Source: Whitmania pigra
Lineage: Eukaryota > Annelida > Clitellata > Hirudinida > Haemopidae
Assembly: GCA_021613335.1 (NCBI GenBank)
Contig: JAJTWR010000263.1
Span: 2,442,001 to 2,506,000 of the forward strand
Direction of reading: 5' to 3'
Length of the DNA stretch: 64,000 bases
The position numbers and the translations under genes are program-made. A model generated the notes under the pieces. The model was not told the origin of the DNA and made no database searches. It worked only from the letters and a program-made list of their open reading frames with translations. Each line of letters begins with the position of its first letter. Position 1 is the first letter of the stretch. Positions 60,427 to 64,000 of this stretch are shown here, piece after piece.

Positions 60427-61879
60427 ATCAGTCGGTGTTTGTGAAAATCAGTTTTAATTACAGGCTCTTAATTAATTAAAGGTTAATACATGATATGAAA
60501 TGGACGTTAAATTAAACCTAGGTTTTAATTTTTGTGGGCAAACTTAAAAAATGACCAAGTCGGATCCAAAAACGCCGGTGAAGTATTCAAGTGGATTAAA
60601 CTCTGCTATTTTTCTCTGTATGGCCGAGTCACTCGCGTTGCTATTTTGGAAGTGAGGATGCAAGATTAAAGAGGCATTCTCGGTTAGTCGGGGCTGTTTG
60701 AAAGCGGTCCGTCATATCTTTCTCGGCTTCCAACCGGGGACGTTATTTGGAGGGGTAACAGCTTTCCTTACTTCATATATGAATAGATATATAAAATGTC
60801 ATCGTGAGATGACGTACCTCAAGTCCAAATCATCGCAGTTATGCAACGGACTATAATCAAATAAATAAATAAATAAAGATGGCGTACCTCCAAGGTTGAC
60901 AAAGTCACTGCTTGTAATGCCTACACTCCTACGTTTAGCTCTTAAAAACTCGAACACCAATTTTTGTACGGTCATCATTATGCTGGCGAATTGATATAGA
61001 TTAAATAAGTTACGATCCTTTAAACAAAACAGGGCAGCATTTATTTTTAAAATACCAGACCTACAAGTTTATCGCAGAGGTACAAAATGGGGCGAAATAG
61101 GCAAGTTCATAAGTCGTGGAAGTCACTCAAACATAATTATAACATCAGCTAGTTTACCCTCGTCGAAGAAACTCTTTTAATTACTTATTTGTATGATAAA
61201 CAACAATAAAGTATCTAGGAGGTTTGCAACCTTTATCTGACAACTTAAGGCGATGAAAGGCGACAAATATTTCCGGAAACCTCATTTAATTATGGTTCAT
61301 TTCTTGGAAAGTTATGATGGCAACCCATTATAATTTTTTTGTTGAAATCATTATATTTAACTTATCATGTTATGTCATTCCTCAACTTCGTACAGTAAAT
61401 TTCAGGTTTTTTCACAAGATAATTTACTTATCGTTGATGAACTAAAATATTCTGAAAATGATAAACTGAATGCGCTAGTTAGATGATAAGGCATCGACAT
61501 TAAAGTATTAAAAAGTTTGTTTACAGAGTATCAGCTTCGGTTTATGTTTATTTTTATATTCTCCGTCTTTTTCGATGCGAGCGGAAGAGAAGGCTTCATC
61601 TGGAAAACACTTGTATTTTTGTGAGGCTTCTCTTCAAACTTGAATGTTTAGTATTACCCTTATTTTGTTATATTAAAAGTTGTTCATATCATTGACAGGC
61701 GAGCTTAACGACTGCTTTGGATTGGCATATTTAAACATTCCATTACAGTTGATTGAATGCAATTCTATAATAGACAAAAGTGCTTAGGTTTTGTGGCTTT
61801 TTAGTTATTGTTCATTTATTTGTCCATATATGGAATCTTTTTGACTATCTTCATGATTTAAATAAACGTTTTATTTCAG
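60427..61879. other. ZNG1-ARMC8 intergenic region
   Basis: It contains ATTAAA (60475-60480), the nearest poly(A)-like signal after ZNG1, and a retroposon-tail copy at 60830-60878. A short open frame from ATG 60552 ends at a possible donor GGAA|GTGAGG but is out of phase with the first ARMC8 exon found. Confidence 0.45.
60830..60878 (+). repeat. Dispersed retroposon 3'-tail motif, copy 4
   Basis: GCAGTTATGCAACGGACTAT followed by an AATCAAATAAATAAATAAAT tail, in plus orientation; the clearest view of the AAATA-type tail. Confidence 0.65.
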
Positions 61880-64000
61880 AGTGAGGTTAAAAGAGTATTT
61901 GTAGATCATATCATGGTGACAACATGCATGGAGATTGAAATCATTCAACCATTTGAAGATTGGATTTTGACAGTAAAGTAAGAATTGAGAATATTTATTC
62001 TTATGCTACATTTATTTATTATGCTACATTAAGACAGTTTAGACCATAATTAATCTCAACAGACCATTGGCATCTAGTTGTCAACAGCAAAACATTGTTT
62101 ACTGATAATTGCGCTTTGAAACCGAACTTTTTTTGTAGAAAACTACGTAACGACATAATTGGAAGCGACAAGAGAAAAGAAGGTGCATTGGTTCATATTC
62201 CAAAGTTAGTTAAATTTATTGGTCTTTTTGTCACCGCCGACATTGTCCTACTGTTGTTATGATAACTAATAATTACTATACTGTTACTATAATTGTTAAT
62301 GTAATTCTGATTAATAAAGCTAATAACATCTAACAGGTTATTGGAGTTTCTGCAGGATGCTTTGTGTCCTGCAGAATTGAAGTTGGAATCGGCAGTTGTG
62401 TTGGGAAGTCTTGCGAAAGGAACTCCATCTCAGGTCCAGCACTTGTTCGAGAGCGGTGTTGTGCAGGTGCTCCTCAAATGTGAGCTTATTCATTTCCTTC
62501 TCGATTATTTCTTATCCGTGAAAGTGATCGCGAGCGAGTTGCATGACTTGTTAAATGGCAGCATTACTTTCAGGCATCGACAACGACGACCTGAAGTTCG
62601 TCGAGACGTGCCTCTCCTGCATCAAGTCGCTCGTTTGCGGGATCGATTTGGCGAAAGTTCTGATATTTGACGTAAACAAATTTTTTTGAACAAATTTTGA
62701 GCTCATTTCATTGTTTTGGGCAATTATTGTTCGTTTCAGGAATCCCAGAGCATTCCCAAGTTGATTTCCATGTTAAGCAAGTCTGAGTCATGCAAGGAAT
62801 ACGTGGCCATCATTTTCTACCGGTCTTGCAAAGTATTGTGGATTCGAGAGTCTAGTTAAACTAACTGTAATGAAGTTTTTTAACCTTTCCATGGTATTTT
62901 GGCAGACTTATGAACAACAGCTCTGCCTGTATAAAAATGGTGCCGTTCAAAGCATCGTCGGCCTGGTTACGTCCCCATCGCACAGGGTCGGTGTATGATG
63001 TCAGTTGAAATGATTCAGTTGAAGTGATTCATTCAATTTCATCAACTTTTCCATCTATTATTTGATGTTTTATATTTTTGACATCAATAAGAGTAAGTTT
63101 ATGCATTCTGATGCATGTTTTGAGATTGAACATTTCGTCAAAGAATCTATCGTCTGCCCAAATGAATGTCTGCATTTACATTTAAAGGTAAGAATTGCTG
63201 CTATGAGATGCCTGCTGATGATCATCTTTGAGAACATCGAAGTGTCGAATGCTGTTGTCGAATGTGAGTCGTTTTTATGAGCATTTTTATCGATCAGTGT
63301 GTTTCATACAACATCTCTAATGCAAGGTTCGGTCGGCGATCGGACAATGCCCGAGTTGCTCTTGCGACTCCAACAGAGAGGCGAGCCAATCGAGACTCAG
63401 TTATGTGCTGCCAAATGGTGAGTCGTCGGAGACGACTTTTAGATCATGGACTTCAATTGATGCTTTATTAATTATTTGCAGCCTGGCATACTTGCTCAAA
63501 AACGATGTTGTTAAGTGCAAAAAAGAATTAGCAATTCAAAAGGTGATAATTGTTATTGTAGTTTGTTTGTATTGTGTTAATGTGCTCCATTCTATGCGAC
63601 TCGTTCCATCTCGCTCGACCACCACCCACTCTTCAACTCACACATTCAAGTATGAGACTACTTTGTTAACCACATGAAATTCCAGCCAAGAGTTCTTGTT
63701 GAAGTGCAGGAAACTGGGTTGCAAACACTTTCAATGACACTGTAAACGATCAAATGAATACGAACGTTTGATTATTGCAACAATAGCAAAGCTGTAATGC
63801 TTTTATGTTGAATCAACATAGTTTTACTTTCGTTGTTAAGGTTATGGCTACTTTGATCTTCGCGTGTCAACCCGACAAAATGTGGGTGCACAGGTGCGAA
63901 GGAGCCTACTGCCTCGCTTACTTCACCGAGAACGACGTGAAGCTCCAATACTTGGCCTCCATATCCGGACAGATCGTCTCTGCACTATCCGACTATTTTA
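61880..64000 (+). CDS. ARMC8: Armadillo repeat-containing protein 8 (partial)
   Basis: Armadillo-repeat scaffold subunit of the CTLH/GID E3 ubiquitin ligase, equivalent to yeast Gid5. Exons found: 61880-61977, 62139-62204, 62337-62479, 62574-62671, 62740-62832, 62906-62986, 63188-63263, 63327-63417, 63482-63542 and 63841 to beyond 64000. All are GT-AG with matching phases, and about 320 residues are visible. Recognisable blocks: ELKLESAVVLGSLAKGT (human has ELKTECAVVLGSLAMGT), DDLKFVETCLSCIKSL, NGAVQSIVGLVTS, RIAAMRCLLMIIFENIEVSN, GEPIETQLCAAKCLAYLLKN and ISGQIVSALSDYF. The first exon begins in phase with SEVKRVFVDH, matching human SEV near the start, so the true initiator is probably in an unfound upstream exon; ATG 61913 is the first internal Met. 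The C-terminal repeats lie beyond the right edge. Confidence 0.93.

Noticed and set aside
60552..60656. Short frame with a donor that might be the first ARMC8 exon
   Set aside because: It ends in phase 2, whereas the first recognised ARMC8 exon starts in phase 0; the sequence does not resemble the ARMC8 N-terminus.

Overview
This is a 64 kb stretch of nuclear DNA from an animal, most likely an invertebrate. The evidence is interrupted genes with GT-AG introns of about 64 bp to several kb, AT-rich spacers, abundant tri- and tetranucleotide microsatellites, several hAT-like DNA transposons, a Ty3/gypsy-type gag remnant, and orthologues of animal genes (HCN channel, HDAC8, ZNG1/CBWD, ARMC8). The phylum cannot be fixed from the sequence; an arthropod or a lophotrochozoan are both possible.

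Layout. 1-12.2 kb, minus strand: the N-terminal half of a hyperpolarisation-activated cyclic-nucleotide-gated (HCN) channel. Its pore and ligand-binding exons lie off the left edge, and one intron carries four tandem copies of a 395-bp unit. 12.9-13.9 kb, minus: a complete four-exon coiled-coil protein resembling synaptonemal-complex SYCE1. 14.2-16.6 kb: a MITE-like element and a GC-richer island. 16.66-18.87 kb, plus: a two-exon gene of unknown function with a basic nuclear-localisation-like motif. 21.4-34.9 kb, plus: a complete seven-exon type I membrane receptor with signal peptide, SUEL/rhamnose-binding lectin, CUB-like and sushi domains, one membrane span and a 304-residue cytoplasmic tail. 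35-43.5 kb: mostly repeats, namely a 420-bp TAA tract, a complete composite hAT element with 8-bp target duplication, a second hAT remnant, a short MITE and a SAP-domain gag remnant, plus one isolated IQ-motif exon. 43.7-45.0 kb, plus: a repeat-containing unknown gene with a one-base frame break. 45.9-48.4 kb (possibly to 49.0), minus: ten phase-consistent exons of an unrecognised protein. 49-52.2 kb: retroposon tails and spacer. 52.3-64.0 kb, plus: a tight head-to-tail series of HDAC8 (11 exons), ZNG1 (13 exons) and ARMC8 (first 10 exons, running off the right edge).

Functions. The right-hand genes are conserved intracellular housekeeping or regulatory proteins: a lysine deacetylase, a zinc metallochaperone GTPase and a CTLH/GID ubiquitin-ligase subunit. 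The left side has a pacemaker-type channel and a novel-looking surface lectin. Nothing shows that these neighbours act in one pathway. Exon models for HCN, SYCE1-like, the lectin receptor, HDAC8, ZNG1 and ARMC8 were built by hand; donor, acceptor and phase agree at each recognised junction, with one gap in the HCN S4-S5 linker.
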